From Halictus rubicundus (taxonomy: Eukaryota > Arthropoda > Insecta > Hymenoptera > Halictidae), in NCBI RefSeq assembly GCF_050948215.1, contig NW_027488876.1, forward strand, positions 124,001 through 188,000: a stretch of DNA of 64,000 bases. Direction: 5' to 3'. Under the pieces are notes generated by a model, which did no database searches, had not been told where the DNA came from, and saw nothing but the letters and a program-made list of their open reading frames with translations. Made by a program: the position numbers and the translations under genes. Positions 36,621-51,719 of this stretch are shown here, piece by piece (the first letter of the stretch is position 1; each line of letters starts with the position of its first letter).

Positions 36621-39599
36621 ATAGGATAGAGGATAGGATATGATAGAGGATAGGATAGGATAGAGGATAGGATAGTATAGAGGATAGGATATAACAGAGG
36701 ATAGGATAGCATAGAGGATAGGATACGATAGAGGATAGGATAGGTTAGGATAGAGGATAGGATAGGATAGAGGATAGGATAGGATAGAGGATAGGATAGG
36801 ATAGAGGATAGGATATGATAGAGGATAGGATAGGATAGAGGATAGGATAGGGGATTGCATAGGATAGAGGATAGGATAGGATAGAGGATAGGATAGGATA
36901 GAGGATAGGATCGTATAGAGGATAGGATATAATAGAGGATAGGATAGCATGGATAATAGGATACGATAGAGGATACGATAGGATAGGATAGAGGATAGGA
37001 TAGGATAGAGGATAGGATAGGATAGAGGATAGGATAGGATAGAGGATAGGATAGGATAGAGGATAGGATAGTATAGAGGATAGGATAGGAAAGAGGATAG
37101 GATAGGATAGAGGATAGGATACGATAGAGGATACGAAAGGATAGGATAGAGGGTAGGATAGGATAGAGGATAGGATAGGGTAGAGTATAGGATAGGGGAT
37201 TGGATAGGATAGAGGATAGGATAGGATAGAGGATAGGATACGATAGAGGATACGATAGGATAGGATAGAGGATAGGATAGGATAGAGGATAGGATAGGAT
37301 AGGATAGAGGATACGATAGGATAGGATAGAGGATAGGATAGGATAGAGGATAGGATATGATAGAGGATAGTATAGGATAGAGGATAAGATAGGGTAGAGG
37401 ATAGGATAGGATAGAGGATAGGATAGGATAGAGGATAGGATAGGATAGAGGATAGGATAGGATAGGATAGAGGATAGGATAGGATAGAGGATAGGATAGG
37501 ATAGAGGATAGAATAGGATAGAGGATAGGATAGGGTAGAGGATAGGATAGGATAGAGGATAGGATAGGATAGAGGATAGGATCGGATAGAGGATAGGATA
37601 GGGGTTTGGATAGGATAGAGGATAGGATAGGATAGAGGATAGGATAGGATAGAGGATAGGATAGGATAGAGGATAGGATAAGATAGAGGATAGGATAGGA
37701 TAGAGGATAGGATAAGATAGAGGATAGGATAGGATAGAGGATAGGATAGGGGATTGGATAGGATAGAGGATAGGATAGGGAAGAGGATAGGATAGGGTAG
37801 AGGATAGGATAGTATAGAGGATAGGATAGGAAAGAGGATAGGATAGGATAGAGGATAGGATACGATAGAGGATACGAAAGGATAGGATAGAGGGTAGGAT
37901 AGGATAGAGGATTGGATAGGATAGAGAATATGATACTGTAGACGATAGGGGATTGGATCGGATACAGGATAGGAGACGGTAGAGGATAGGATAGGATAGG
38001 ATAGAGAACAGGATAGGATAGAGGATAGGTTAGGATAGAGGATAGGATAGGATAGAGGATAAGATAGGGTAGAGGATAGGATAGGATAGAGGATAGGATA
38101 GGATAGAGGATAGGATAGGATCGAGGATAGGATAGGATAGAGGATAGGATAGGATACAGGATAGGATAGGATAGAGGATAGGATAGGATCTAGGCTAGGA
38201 TAGGATAGAGGATAGGATATGATAGAGGATAGGATAGTATAGAGGATAGGATATAATAGAGGATAGGATAGGATAGAGAATAGGATAGGATAGAGGATAG
38301 GTTAGGTTAGAGGATAGGATAGGATAGAGGATAGGATAGGATAGAGGATAGGATAAGATAGAGGAGATGATAGGATAGACGATAGGATACGATAGAGGAT
38401 AGGATAGGATCTAGGCTAGGATAGGACAGAGGATACGACAGGATAGGATAGAGAATAGGATAGGATAGAGGATAGGATAGGATAGAGGATAGGATAGGAT
38501 AGAGGATAGAATAGGATAGAGGAGAGGATACTATAGAGGATAGGATAAGGGATTGGATAGGATAGAGGATAGGATGGGATAGAGGATAGGATACGATAGA
38601 GGATACGATAGGATAGGATAGAGGATAGGATAGGATAGAGGATAGGATAGGATAGAGGATAGGATAGGATAGAGGATAGGATAGGATAGAGGATAGGAGA
38701 GGATAGAGGATAGGATATGATAGAGGATAGGATAGGATAGAGGATAGGATAAGATAGAGGATAGGATAGGATAGAGGATAGGATAGGGGATTGGATAGGA
38801 TAGAGTATAGGATAGGACAGAGGATAGTATACGATAGAGGATAGGATAGGATAGAGGATAGGATAGGGTAGAGGATAGGATAGGATATTGGATAGGATAA
38901 GATAGAGGATAAGATAGGATAGAGGATAGGATAGGATAGAGGATAGGATAGGATAGAGGATAGGATAGTATAGAGGATAGTATAGGATAGAGGATAGGAC
39001 AGGATAGAGGATAGGATAGGATAGAGGATAGGATAGGATAGAGGATAGGATATGATAGAGGATAGGATAATATAGAGGATAGGGTAAGATAGAGGGTATG
39101 ATAGGATAGACGATAGGATACGATAGAGGATAGGATAGGGGATTGAATAGGATAGAGGATAGGATAGGACAGATGATATTACAGGAATGAGGATAGGATA
39201 TGATAGAGGATACGATATTATAGAGGATAGGATAGGATACAGGATAAGATAGGATAGAGGATAGGATAGTATAGAGGATAGGATAGTATAGAGGATAGGA
39301 TAGGATAGAGGATAGGATAGGATATAGGATAGGATGCGATAGAGGATACGATAGGATAGGATAGAGGATAGGATAGGATAGAGGATAGGATAGGATAGAG
39401 GATAGGATATGATAGAGGATAGGATAGGATAGAGGATAGGATAGGATAGAGGATAAGATAGGTTGGAGGATAGGATAGGATAGAGGCTAGGATAGGATAG
39501 AGGATAGGATAAGATAGAGGATATGATAGGATAGACGATAGGATGCGATAGAGGATAGGATAGGATCGAGGATAGGATAGGACAGAGGATAGGATCGGA

Positions 39600-42500
39600 T
39601 AGAGGATAGGATAGGGGATTGGATAGGATAGAGGATAGGATAGGATAAGATAGAGGATAAGATGGGATAGAGGATAGGATAGGATAGAGGATAGGATATG
39701 ATGGAGGATAGGATAGGATAGGATAGATGATAGGATAGGATACAGGATAGGATAAGATAGAGGATAGGATAGAATAGAGGATAGGATAGGGGATTGGATA
39801 GGATAGAGGATAGGATAGGATAGAGGATAGGATACGATAGAGGATACGATAGGATAGAATAGAGGATAGGATATGATAGAGGATAGGATAGGATAGAGGA
39901 TAGGATAGGATAGAGGATAGGATCGTATAGAGGATAGGATATAATAGAGGATAGGATAGCATGGAGGATAGGATACGATAGAGGATACGATAGGATAGGA
40001 TAGAGGATAGGATAGGATAGAGGATAGGATAGGATAGAGGATAGGATATGATAGAGGATAGGATATGATAGAGGATAGGATAGGATAGAGGATAGGATAG
40101 GATAGAGGATAGGATAGGGGATTGGATAGGATAGAGGATAGGATAGGGTAGAGGATAGGATAGGATAGAGGATAGGATAGGATAGAGGATAGGATAGGAT
40201 AGAGGACAGGATAAGATAGAGGATAGGATAGGATAGAGGATAGGATAAGATAGAGGATAGGATAGGATAGAGGATAGGATAGGGGATTGGATAGGATAGA
40301 GGATAGGATAGGGTAGAGGATAGGATAGGATAGAGGATAGGATATGATAGAGGATAGTATAGGATAGAGGATAAGATAGGGTAGAGGATAGGATAGGATA
40401 GAGGATAGGATAGGATAGAGGATAGGATAGGATAGAGGATAGGATAGGATAGGATAGAGGATAGGATAGGATAGAGGATAGGATAGGATAGAGGATAGAA
40501 TAGGATAGAGGATAGGATAGGGTAGAGGATAGGATAGGATAGAGGATAGGATAGGATAGAGGATAGGATCGGATAGAGGATAGGATAGGGGTTTGGATAG
40601 GATAGAGGATAGGATAGGATAGAGGATAGGATAGGATAGAGGATAGGATAGGATAGAGGATAGGATAGGATAGAGGATAGGATAAGATAGAGGATAGGAT
40701 AGGATAGAGGATAGGATAAGGTAGAGGATAGGATAGGATAGAGGATAGGATAGGGGATTGGATAGGATAGAGGATAGGATAGGGAAGAGGATAGGATAGG
40801 GTAGAGGATAGGATAGTATAGAGGATAGGATAGGAAAGAGGATAGGATAGGATAGAGGATAGGATACGATAGAGGATACGAAAGGATAGGATAGAGGGTA
40901 GGATAGGATAGAGGATTGGATAGGATAGAGAATATGATACTGTAGACGATAGGGGATTGGATCGGATACAGGATAGGAGACGGTAGAGGATAGGATAGGA
41001 TAGGATAGAGGATAGGATACGATAGAGGATACGATAGGATAGAATAGAGGATAGGATATGATAGAGGATAGGATAGGATAGAGGATAGGATAGGATAGAG
41101 GATAGGATCGTATAGAGGATAGGATATAATAGAGGATAGGATAGCATGGAGGATAGGATACGATAGAGGATACGATAGGATAGGATAGAGGATAGGATAG
41201 GATAGAGGATAGGATAGGATAGAGGATAGGATATGATAGAGGATAGGATATGATAGAGGATAGGATAGGATAGAGGATAGGATAGGATAGAGGATAGGAT
41301 AGGGGATTGGATAGGATAGAGGATAGGATAGGGTAGAGGATAGGATACGATAGAGGATAGGATAGGATAGAGGATAGGATAGGATATAGGACAGGATAAG
41401 ATAGAGGATAGGATAGGATAGAGGATAGGATAAGATAGAGGATAGGATAGGATAGAGGATAGGATAGGGGATTGGATAGGATAGAGGATAGGATAGGGTA
41501 GAGGATAGGATAGGGTAGAGGATAGGATAGTATAGAGGATAGGATAGGAAAGAGGATAGGATAGGATAGAGGATAGGATAGGGTAGAGGATAGGATAGGA
41601 TAGAGGATAGGATAGGATAGAGGATAGGATAGGATAGAGGATAGGATAGGATAGGATAGAGGATAGGATAGGATAGAGGATAGGATAGGATAGAGGATAG
41701 AAAAGGATAGAGGATAGGATAGGGTAGGATAGAGGATAGGATAGGATAGAGGATAGGTTAGGATAGAGGATAGGATAGGGTAGAGGATAGGAGAGGATAG
41801 AGGATAGGATAAGATAGAGGATAAGATAGGATAGAGGATTGGAGAGGATAGAGGATAGGATATGATAGAGGATACGATAGGATAGAGGATAGGATAGGAT
41901 AGATGATAGGATAGGATAGAGGATAGGATAAGATAGAGGATAGGATAGGATAGAGGATAGGATAGGATAGAGGATAGGATAGGATAGAGGATAGGATCGG
42001 ATAGAGGATTGGATAGGGGATTGGATAGGATAGAGGATAGGATAGGATACAGGATAGGATAGGATAGAGGATAGGATATGATAGAGGATAGGATAGGATA
42101 GAGGATAGGATAGGGGATTGCATAGGATAGAGGATAGGATAGGATAGAGGATAGGATAGGATAGAGGATAGGATCGTATAGAGGATAGGATATAATAGAG
42201 GATAGGATAGCATGGATAATAGGATACGATAGAGGATACGATAGGATAGGATAGAGGATAGGATAGGATAGAGGATAGGATAGGATAGAGGATAGGATAT
42301 GATAGAGGATAGGATAGGATAGAGGATAGGATACGATAGAGGATACGAAAGGATAGGATAGAGGGTAGGATAGGATAGAGGATAGGATAGGGTAGAGTAT
42401 AGGATAGGGGATTGGATAGGATAGAGGATAGGATAGGATAGAGGATAGGATACGATAGAGGATACGATAGGATAGGATAGAGGATAGGATAGGATAGAGG

Positions 42501-45500
42501 ATAGGATAGGATAGGATAGAGGATACGATAGGATAGGATAGAGGATAGGATAGGATAGAGGATAGGATATGATAGAGGATAGTATAGGATAGAGGATATG
42601 ATAGGATAGACGATAGGATGCGATAGAGGATAGGATAGGATCGAGGATAGGATAGGACAGAGGATAGGATCGGATAGAGGATAGGATAGGGGATTGGATA
42701 GGATAGAGGATAGGATAGGATAAGATAGAGGATAAGATGGGATAGAGGATAGGATAGGATAGAGGATAGGATATGATGGAGGATAGGATAGGATAGGATA
42801 GATGATAGGATAGGATACAGGATAGGATAAGATAGAGGATAGGATAGAATAGAGGATAGGATAGGGGATTGGATAGGATAGAGGATAGGATAGGATAGAG
42901 GATAGGATACGATAGAGGATACGATAGGATAGAATAGAGGATAGGATATGATAGAGGATAGGATAGGATAGAGGATAGGATAGGATAGAGGATAGGATCG
43001 TATAGAGGATAGGATATAATAGAGGATAGGATAGCATGGAGGATAGGATACGATAGAGGATACGATAGGATAGGATAGAGGATAGGATAGGATAGAGGAT
43101 AGGATAGGATAGAGGATAGGATATGATAGAGGATAGGATATGATAGAGGATAGGATAGGATAGAGGATAGGATAGGATAGAGGATAGGATAGGGGATTGG
43201 ATAGGATAGAGGATAGGATAGGGTAGAGGATAGGATAGGATAGAGGATAGGATAGGATAGAGGATAGGATAGGATAGAGGACAGGATAAGATAGAGGATA
43301 GGATAGGATAGAGGATAGGATAAGATAGAGGATAGGATAGGATAGAGGATAGGATAGGGGATTGGATAGGATAGAGGATAGGATAGGGTAGAGGATAGGA
43401 TAGGATAGAGGATAGGATATGATAGAGGATAGTATAGGATAGAGGATAAGATAGGGTAGAGGATAGGATAGGATAGAGGATAGGATAGGATAGAGGATAG
43501 GATAGGATAGAGGATAGGATAGGATAGGATAGAGGATAGGATAGGATAGAGGATAGGATAGGATAGAGGATAGAATAGGATAGAGGATAGGATAGGGTAG
43601 AGGATAGGATAGGATAGAGGATAGGATAGGATAGAGGATAGGATCGGATAGAGGATAGGATAGGGGTTTGGATAGGATAGAGGATAGGATAGGATAGAGG
43701 ATAGGATAGGATAGAGGATAGGATAGGATAGAGGATAGGATAGGATAGAGGATAGGATAAGATAGAGGATAGGATAGGATAGAGGATAGGATAAGGTAGA
43801 GGATAGGATAGGATAGAGGATAGGATAGGGGATTGGATAGGATAGAGGATAGGATAGGGAAGAGGATAGGATAGAGGATAGGATAGGGAAGAGGATAGGA
43901 TAGGGTAGAGGATAGGATAGTATAGAGGATAGGATAGGAAAGAGGATAGGATAGGATAGAGGATAGGATACGATAGAGGATACGAAAGGATAGGATAGAG
44001 GGTAGGATAGGATAGAGGATTGGATAGGATAGAGAATATGATACTGTAGACGATAGGGGATTGGATCGGATACAGGATAGGAGACGGTAGAGGATAGGAT
44101 AGGATAGGATAGAGGATAGGATACGATAGAGGATACGATAGGATAGAATAGAGGATAGGATATGATAGAGGATAGGATAGGATAGAGGATAGGATAGGAT
44201 AGAGGATAGGATCGTATAGAGGATAGGATATAATAGAGGATAGGATAGCATGGAGGATAGGATACGATAGAGGATACGATAGGATAGGATAGAGGATAGG
44301 ATAGGATAGAGGATAGGATAGGATAGAGGATAGGATATGATAGAGGATAGGATATGATAGAGGATAGGATAGGATAGAGGATAGGATAGGATAGAGGATA
44401 GGATAGGGGATTGGATAGGATAGAGGATAGGATAGGGTAGAGGATAGGATAGGATAGAGGATAGGATAGGATAGAGGATAGGATAGGATATAGGACAGGA
44501 TAAGATAGAGGATAGGATAGGATAGAGGATAGGATAAGATAGAGGATAGGATAGGATAGAGGATAGGATAGGGGATTGGATAGGATAGAGGATAGGATAG
44601 GGTAGAGGATAGGATAGGGTAGAGGATAGGATAGTATAGAGGATAGGATAGGAAAGAGGATAGGATAGGATAGAGGATAGGATACGATAGAGGATACGAA
44701 AGGATAGGATAGAGGGTAGGATAGGATAGAGGATAGGATAGGGTAGAGTATAGGATAGGGGATTGGATAGGATAGAGGATAGGATAGGATAGAGGATAGG
44801 ATACGATAGAGGATACGATAGGATAGGATAGAGGATAGGATAGGGGATTGGATAGGATAGAGGATAGGATAGGATAGAGGATAGGATACGATAGAGGATA
44901 CGATAGGATAGAATAGAGGATAGGATAGGATAGAGGATAGGATAGGATAGAGGATAGGTTAGGATAGAGGATAGGATAGGGTAGAGGATAGGAGAGGATA
45001 GAGGATAGGATAAGATAGAGGATAAGATAGGATAGAGGATTGGAGAGGATAGAGGATAGGATATGATAGAGGATACGATAGGATAGAGGATAGGATAGGA
45101 TAGATGATAGGATAGGATAGAGGATAGGATAAGATAGAGGATAGGATAGGATAGAGGATAGGATAGGATAGAGGATAGGATAGGATAGAGGATAGGATCG
45201 GATAGAGGATTGGATAGGGGATTGGATAGGATAGAGGATAGGATAGGATAGAGGATAGGATAGGATAGAGGATAGGATATGATAGAGGATAGGATAGGAT
45301 AGAGGATAGGATAGGGGATTGCATAGGATAGAGGATAGGATAGGATAGAGGATAGGATAGGATAGAGGATAGGATCGTATAGAGGATAGGATATAATAGA
45401 GGATAGGATAGCATGGATAATAGGATACGATAGAGGATACGATAGGATAGGATAGAGGATAGGATAGGATAGAGGATAGGATAGGATAGAGGATAGGATA

Positions 45501-45800
45501 TGATAGAGGATAGGATAGGATAGAGGATAGGATACGATAGAGGATACGAAAGGATAGGATAGAGGGTAGGATAGGATAGAGGATAGGATAGGGTAGAGTA
45601 TAGGATAGGGGATTGGATAGGATAGAGGATAGGATAGGATAGAGGATAGGATACGATAGAGGATACGATAGGATAGGATAGAGGATAGGATAGGATAGAG
45701 GATAGGATAGGATAGGATAGAGGATACGATAGGATAGGATAGAGGATAGGATAGGATAGAGGATAGGATATGATAGAGGATAGTATAGGATAGAGGATAA
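39600..45800. repeat. ~3.1-3.2 kb tandem duplication in satellite
   Basis: Markers in the first copy recur in the second with an offset growing from 3,075 to 3,201 bp: GATGGGATAG (39661/42736), AGAATAGAGG (41045/44145 region) and CATGGATAATAGG (42211/45412). The growth reflects small expansions in the second copy, for example an extra short unit with GGGAAGAGG near 43,860 and about 100 bp near 44,820. A third CATGGATAATAGG context at 36,949 shows that part of the block also lies upstream. Confidence 0.75.
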
Positions 45801-48800
45801 GATAGGGTAGAGGATAGGATAGGATAGAGGATAGGATAGGATAGAGGATAGGATAGGATAGAGGATAGGATAGGATAGGATAGAGGATAGGATAGGATAG
45901 AGGATAGGATAGGATAGAGGATAGAATAGGATAGAGGATAGGATAGGGTAGAGGATAGGATAGGATAGAGGATAGGATAGGATAGAGGATAGGATCGGAT
46001 AGAGGATAGGATAGGGGTTTGGATAGGATAGAGGATAGGATAGGATAGAGGATAGGATAGGATAGAGGATAGGATAGGATAGAGGATAGGATAGGATAGA
46101 GGATAGGATAAGATAGAGGATAGGATAGGATAGAGGATAGGATAAGATAGAGGATAGGATAGGATAGAGGATAGGATAGGGGATTGGATAGGATAGAGGA
46201 TAGGATAGGGAAGAGGATAGGATAGGGTAGAGGATAGGATAGTATAGAGGATAGGATAGGAAAGAGGATAGGATAGGATAGAGGATAGGATACGATAGAG
46301 GATACGAAAGGATAGGATAGAGGGTAGGATAGGATAGAGGATTGGATAGGATAGAATATGATACTGTAGACGATAGGGGATTGGATCGGATACAGGATAG
46401 GAGACGGTAGAGGATAGGATAGGATAGGATAGAGAACAGGATAGGATAGAGGATAGGTTAGGATAGAGGATAGGATAGGATAGAGGATAAGATAGGGTAG
46501 AGGATAGGATAGGATAGAGGATAGGATAGGATAGAGGATAGGATAGGATCGAGGATAGGATAGGATAGAGGATAGGATAGGATACAGGATAGGATAGGAT
46601 AGAGGATAGGATAGGATCTAGGCTAGGATAGGATAGAGGTTAGGATATGATAGAGGATAGGATAGTATAGAGGATAGGATATAATAGAGGATAGGATAGG
46701 ATAGAGAATAGGATAGGATAGAGGATAGGTTAGGATAGAGGATAGTATAGGATAGAGGATAAGATAGGGTAGTGGATAGGATAGGATAGAGGATAGGATA
46801 GGATAGAGGATAGGATAGGATAGAGAGAGGATAATATAGGATAGTATAGAGGATAGGATAGGATAGAGGATAGGATAGGATAGAGGATAGAATAGGATAG
46901 AGGATAGGATAGGATAGAGGATAGAATAGGATGGAGGATAGGATACGATAGAGGATAGGATATAATAGAGGATAGGATAGGAAAGAGGATAGGATATGAT
47001 AGAGGATCGGATAGGATAGAGGATTGGATAGGATAGAGAATATGATACTGTAGACGATAGGGGATTGGATCGGATACAGGATAGGAGACGGTAGAGTATA
47101 GGATAGGATAGGGTAGAGAATAGGATAGGATAGAGGATAGGTTAGGTTAGAGGATAGGATAGGATAGAGGATAGGATAGGATAGAGGATAGGATAAGATA
47201 GAGGAGATGATAGGATAGACGATAGGATACGATAGAGGATAGGATAGGATCTAGGCTAGGATAGGACAGAGGATACGACAGGATAGGATAGAGAATAGGA
47301 TAGGATAGAGGATAGGATAGGATAGAGGATAGGATAGGATAGAGGATAGAATAGGATAGAGGATAGGATACTATAGAGGATAGGATAAGGGATTGGATAG
47401 GATAGAGGATAGGATGGGATAGAGGATAGGATACGATAGAGGATACGATAGGATAGGATAGAGGATAGGATAGGATAGAGGATAGGATAGGATAGAGGAT
47501 AGGATAGGATAGAGGATAGGAGAGGATAGAGGATAGGATATGATAGAGGATAGGATAGGATAGAGGATAGGATAAGATAGAGGATAGGATAGGATAGAGG
47601 GTATGATAGGATAGACGATAGGATACGATAGAGGATAGGATAGGGGATTGAATAGGATAGAGGATAGGATAGGACAGATGATTATACAGGAATGAGGATA
47701 GGATATGATAGAGGATACGATATTATAGAGGATAGGATAGGATACAGGATAAGATAGGATAGAGGATAGGATAGTATAGAGGATAGGATAGTATAGAGGA
47801 TAGGATATGATAGAGGATAGGATAGGATAGAGGATAGGATAGGATAGAGGATAAGATAGGTTGGAGGATAGGATAGGATAGAGGATAGGATAGGATAGAG
47901 GATAGGATAAGATAGAGGATATGATAGGATAGACGATAGGATGCGATAGAGGATAGGATAGGATCGAGGATAGGATAGGACAGAGGATAGGATCGATAGA
48001 GGATAGGATAGGGGATTGGATAGGATAGAGGATAGGATAGGATAAGATAGAGGATAAGATGGATAGAGGATAGGATAGGATAGAGGATAGGATATGATAG
48101 AGAATAGGATAGGATAGGATAGATGATAGGATAGGATACAGGATAGGATAAGATAGAGGATACGATAGGATAGATTAGAGGATAGGATAGGATAGAGGAT
48201 AGGATAGGATAGAGGATAGGTTAGGATAGAGGATAGGATAGGGTAGATGATAGGAGAGGATAGTATATAGGATAGGATTGAGGATAGGATCGGATAGAGG
48301 ATAGGATAGGGGTTTGGATAGGATAGAGGATAGGATAGGATATAGGATAGGATAGGATAGAGGATAGGATAGGATAGAGGATAGGATAGGATAGAGGATA
48401 GGATAGGATAGAGGATAGGATAGGATAGAGGATAGGATAGGATAGAGGATAGGATAGGATAGAGATAGGATTAAGATAGAGGATAGGATAGGATAGAGGA
48501 TAGGATAAGATAGAGGATAGGATAGGATAGAGGATAGGATAGGGGATTGGATAGGATAGAGATAGGATAGGAAGAGGATAGGATAGGGTAGAGGATAGGA
48601 TAGTATAGAGGATAGGATAGGATAGAGGATAGGATAGGATAGAGGATAGGAGAGGATAGAGGATAGGATATGTTAGAGGATAGGATAGGATAGAGGATAG
48701 GATAAGATAGAGGATAGGATAAGATAGAGGATAGGATAGGGGATTGGATAGGATAGAGTATAGGATAGGACAGAGGATAGTATACGATAGAGGATAGGAT

Positions 48801-49119
48801 AGGATAGAGGATAGGATAGGGTAGAGGATAGGATAGGATATTGGATAGGATAAGATAGAGGATAAGATAGGATAGAGGATAGGATAGGATAGAGGATAGG
48901 ATAGGATAGAGGATAGGATAGTATAGAGGATAGTATAGGATAGAGGATAGGACAGGATAGAGGATAGGATAGGATAGAGGATAGGATAGGATAGAGGATA
49001 GGATATGATAGAGGATAGGATAATATAGAGGATAGGGTAAGATAGAGGGTATGATAGGATAGACGATAGGATACGATAGAGGATAGGATAGGGGATTGAA
49101 TAGGATAGAGGATAGGATA

Positions 49120-50600
49120 GGACAGATGATATTACAGGAATGAGGATAGGATATGATAGAGGATACGATATTATAGAGGATAGGATAGGATACAGGATAA
49201 GATAGGATAGAGGATAGGATAGGATATTGGATAGGATAAGATAGAGGATAAGATAGGATAGAGGATAGGATAGGATAGAGGATAGGATAGGATAGAGGAT
49301 AGGATAGTATAGAGGATAGTATAGGATAGAGGATAGGACAGGATAGAGGATAGGATAGGATAGAGGATAGGATAGGATAGAGGATAGGATATGATAGAGG
49401 ATAGGATAATATAGAGGATAGGGTAAGATAGAGGGTATGATAGGATAGACGATAGGATACGATAGAGGATAGGATAGGGGATTGAATAGGATAGAGGATA
49501 GGATAGGACAGATGATATTACAGGAATGAGGATAGGATATGATAGAGGATACGATATTATAGAGGATAGGATAGGATACAGGATAAGATAGGATAGAGGA
49601 TAGGATAGGATAGAGGATAGGATATGATAGAGGATAGGATAGGATAGAGGATAAGATAGGTTGGAGGATAGGATAGGATAGAGGCTAGGATAGGATAGAG
49701 GATAGGATAAGATAGAGGATATGATAGGATAGACGATAGGATGCGATAGAGGATAGGATAGGATCGAGGATAGGATAGGACAGAGGATAGGATCGGATAG
49801 AGGATAGGATAGGGGATTGGATAGGATAGAGGATAGGATAGGATAAGATAGAGGATAAGATGGGATAGAGGATAGGATAGGATAGAGGATAGGATATGAT
49901 GGAGGATAGGATAGGATAGGATAGATGATAGGATAGGATACAGGATAGGATAAGATAGAGGATAGGATAGAATAGAGGATAGGATAGGGGATTGGATAGG
50001 ATAGAGGATAGGATAGGATAGAGGATAGGATACGATAGAGGATACGATAGGATAGAATAGAGGATAGGATAGGATAGAGGATAGGATAAGATAGAGGATA
50101 GGATAGGATAGAGGATAGGATAGGGGATTGGATAGGATAGAGTATAGGATAGGACAGAGGATAGTATACGATAGAGGATAGGATAGGATAGAGGATAGGA
50201 TAGGGTAGAGGATAGGATAGGATATTGGATAGGATAAGATAGAGGATAAGATAGGATAGAGGATAGGATAGGATAGAGGATAGGATAGGATAGAGGATAG
50301 GATAGTATAGAGGATAGTATAGGATAGAGGATAGGACAGGATAGAGGATAGGATAGGATAGAGGATAGGATAGGATAGAGGATAGGATATGATAGAGGAT
50401 AGGATAATATAGAGGATAGGGTAAGATAGAGGGTATGATAGGATAGACGATAGGATACGATAGAGGATAGGATAGGGGATTGAATAGGATAGAGGATAGG
50501 ATAGGACAGATGATATTACAGGAATGAGGATAGGATATGATAGAGGATACGATATTATAGAGGATAGGATAGGATACAGGATAAGATAGGATAGAGGATA
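49120..50600. repeat. Cluster of ACAGGAATGAGG modules
   Basis: Three modules of the GATATTACAGGAATGAGG type occur at about 49127, 49515 and 50514, in repeated contexts that include AGGGTAAGATAGAGGGTATG and GGGGATTGAATAGG. The first two contexts are nearly identical over about 350 bp, at an offset near 388 bp. These are the last such modules in the window; beyond 50.6 kb the array uses other variants. Confidence 0.65.
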
Positions 50601-51719
50601 GGATAGTATAGAGGATAGGATAGTATAGAGGATAGGATAGGATAGAGGATAGGATAGGATATAGGATAGGATGCGATAGAGGATAGGATAGGATAGGATA
50701 GAGGATAGGATAGGATAGAGGATAGGATAGGATAGAGGATAGGATATGATAGAGGATAGGATATGATAGAGGATAGGATAGGATAGAGGATAGGATAGGG
50801 GATTGCATAGGATAGAGGATAGGATAGGATAGAGGATAGGATAGTATAGAGGATAGGATAGGATAGAGGATAGGATAGGATATAGGATAGGATGCGATAG
50901 AGGATACGATAGGATAGGATAGAGGATAGGATAGGATAGAGGATAGGATAGGATAGAGGATAGGATATGATAGAGGATAGGATAGGATAGAGGATAGGAT
51001 AGGATAGAGGATAAGATAGGTTGGAGGATAGGATAGGATAGAGGATAGGATAGGATAGAGGATAGGATAAGATAGAGGATATGATAGGATAGACGATAGG
51101 ATGCGATAGAGGATAGGATAGGATCGAGGATAGGATAGGACAGAGGATAGGATCGGATAGAGGATAGGATAGGGGATTGGATAGGATAGAGGATAGGATA
51201 GGATAGAGGATAGGATAAGATAGAGGATAAGATGGGATAGAGGATAGGATAGGATAGAGGATAGGATATGATAGAGGATAGGATAGGACAGAGGATAGGA
51301 TAGGGGATTGGATAGGATAGAGGATAGGATAGGATAGAGGATAGGATACGATAGAGGATACGATAGGATAGAATAGAGGATAGGATAGGATAGAGGATAG
51401 GATAGGATAGAGGATAGGTTAGGATAGAGGATAGGATAGGGTAGAGGATAGGTTAGGATAGAGGATAGGATAGGATAGAGGATAGGATCGGATAGAGGAT
51501 AGGATAGGGGATTGGATAGGATAGAGGATAGGGTAGGATAGAGGATAGGATAGGATAGGATAGAGGATAGGATAGCATAGAGGATAGGATACGATAGAGG
51601 ATACGATAGGATAGGATGGAGGATAGGATAGGATAGAGGATAGGATATGATAGAGGATAGGATGGGATAGAGGATAGGATAGGATAGAGGATAGGATAGG
51701 ATAGAGGATAGGTTAGGAT

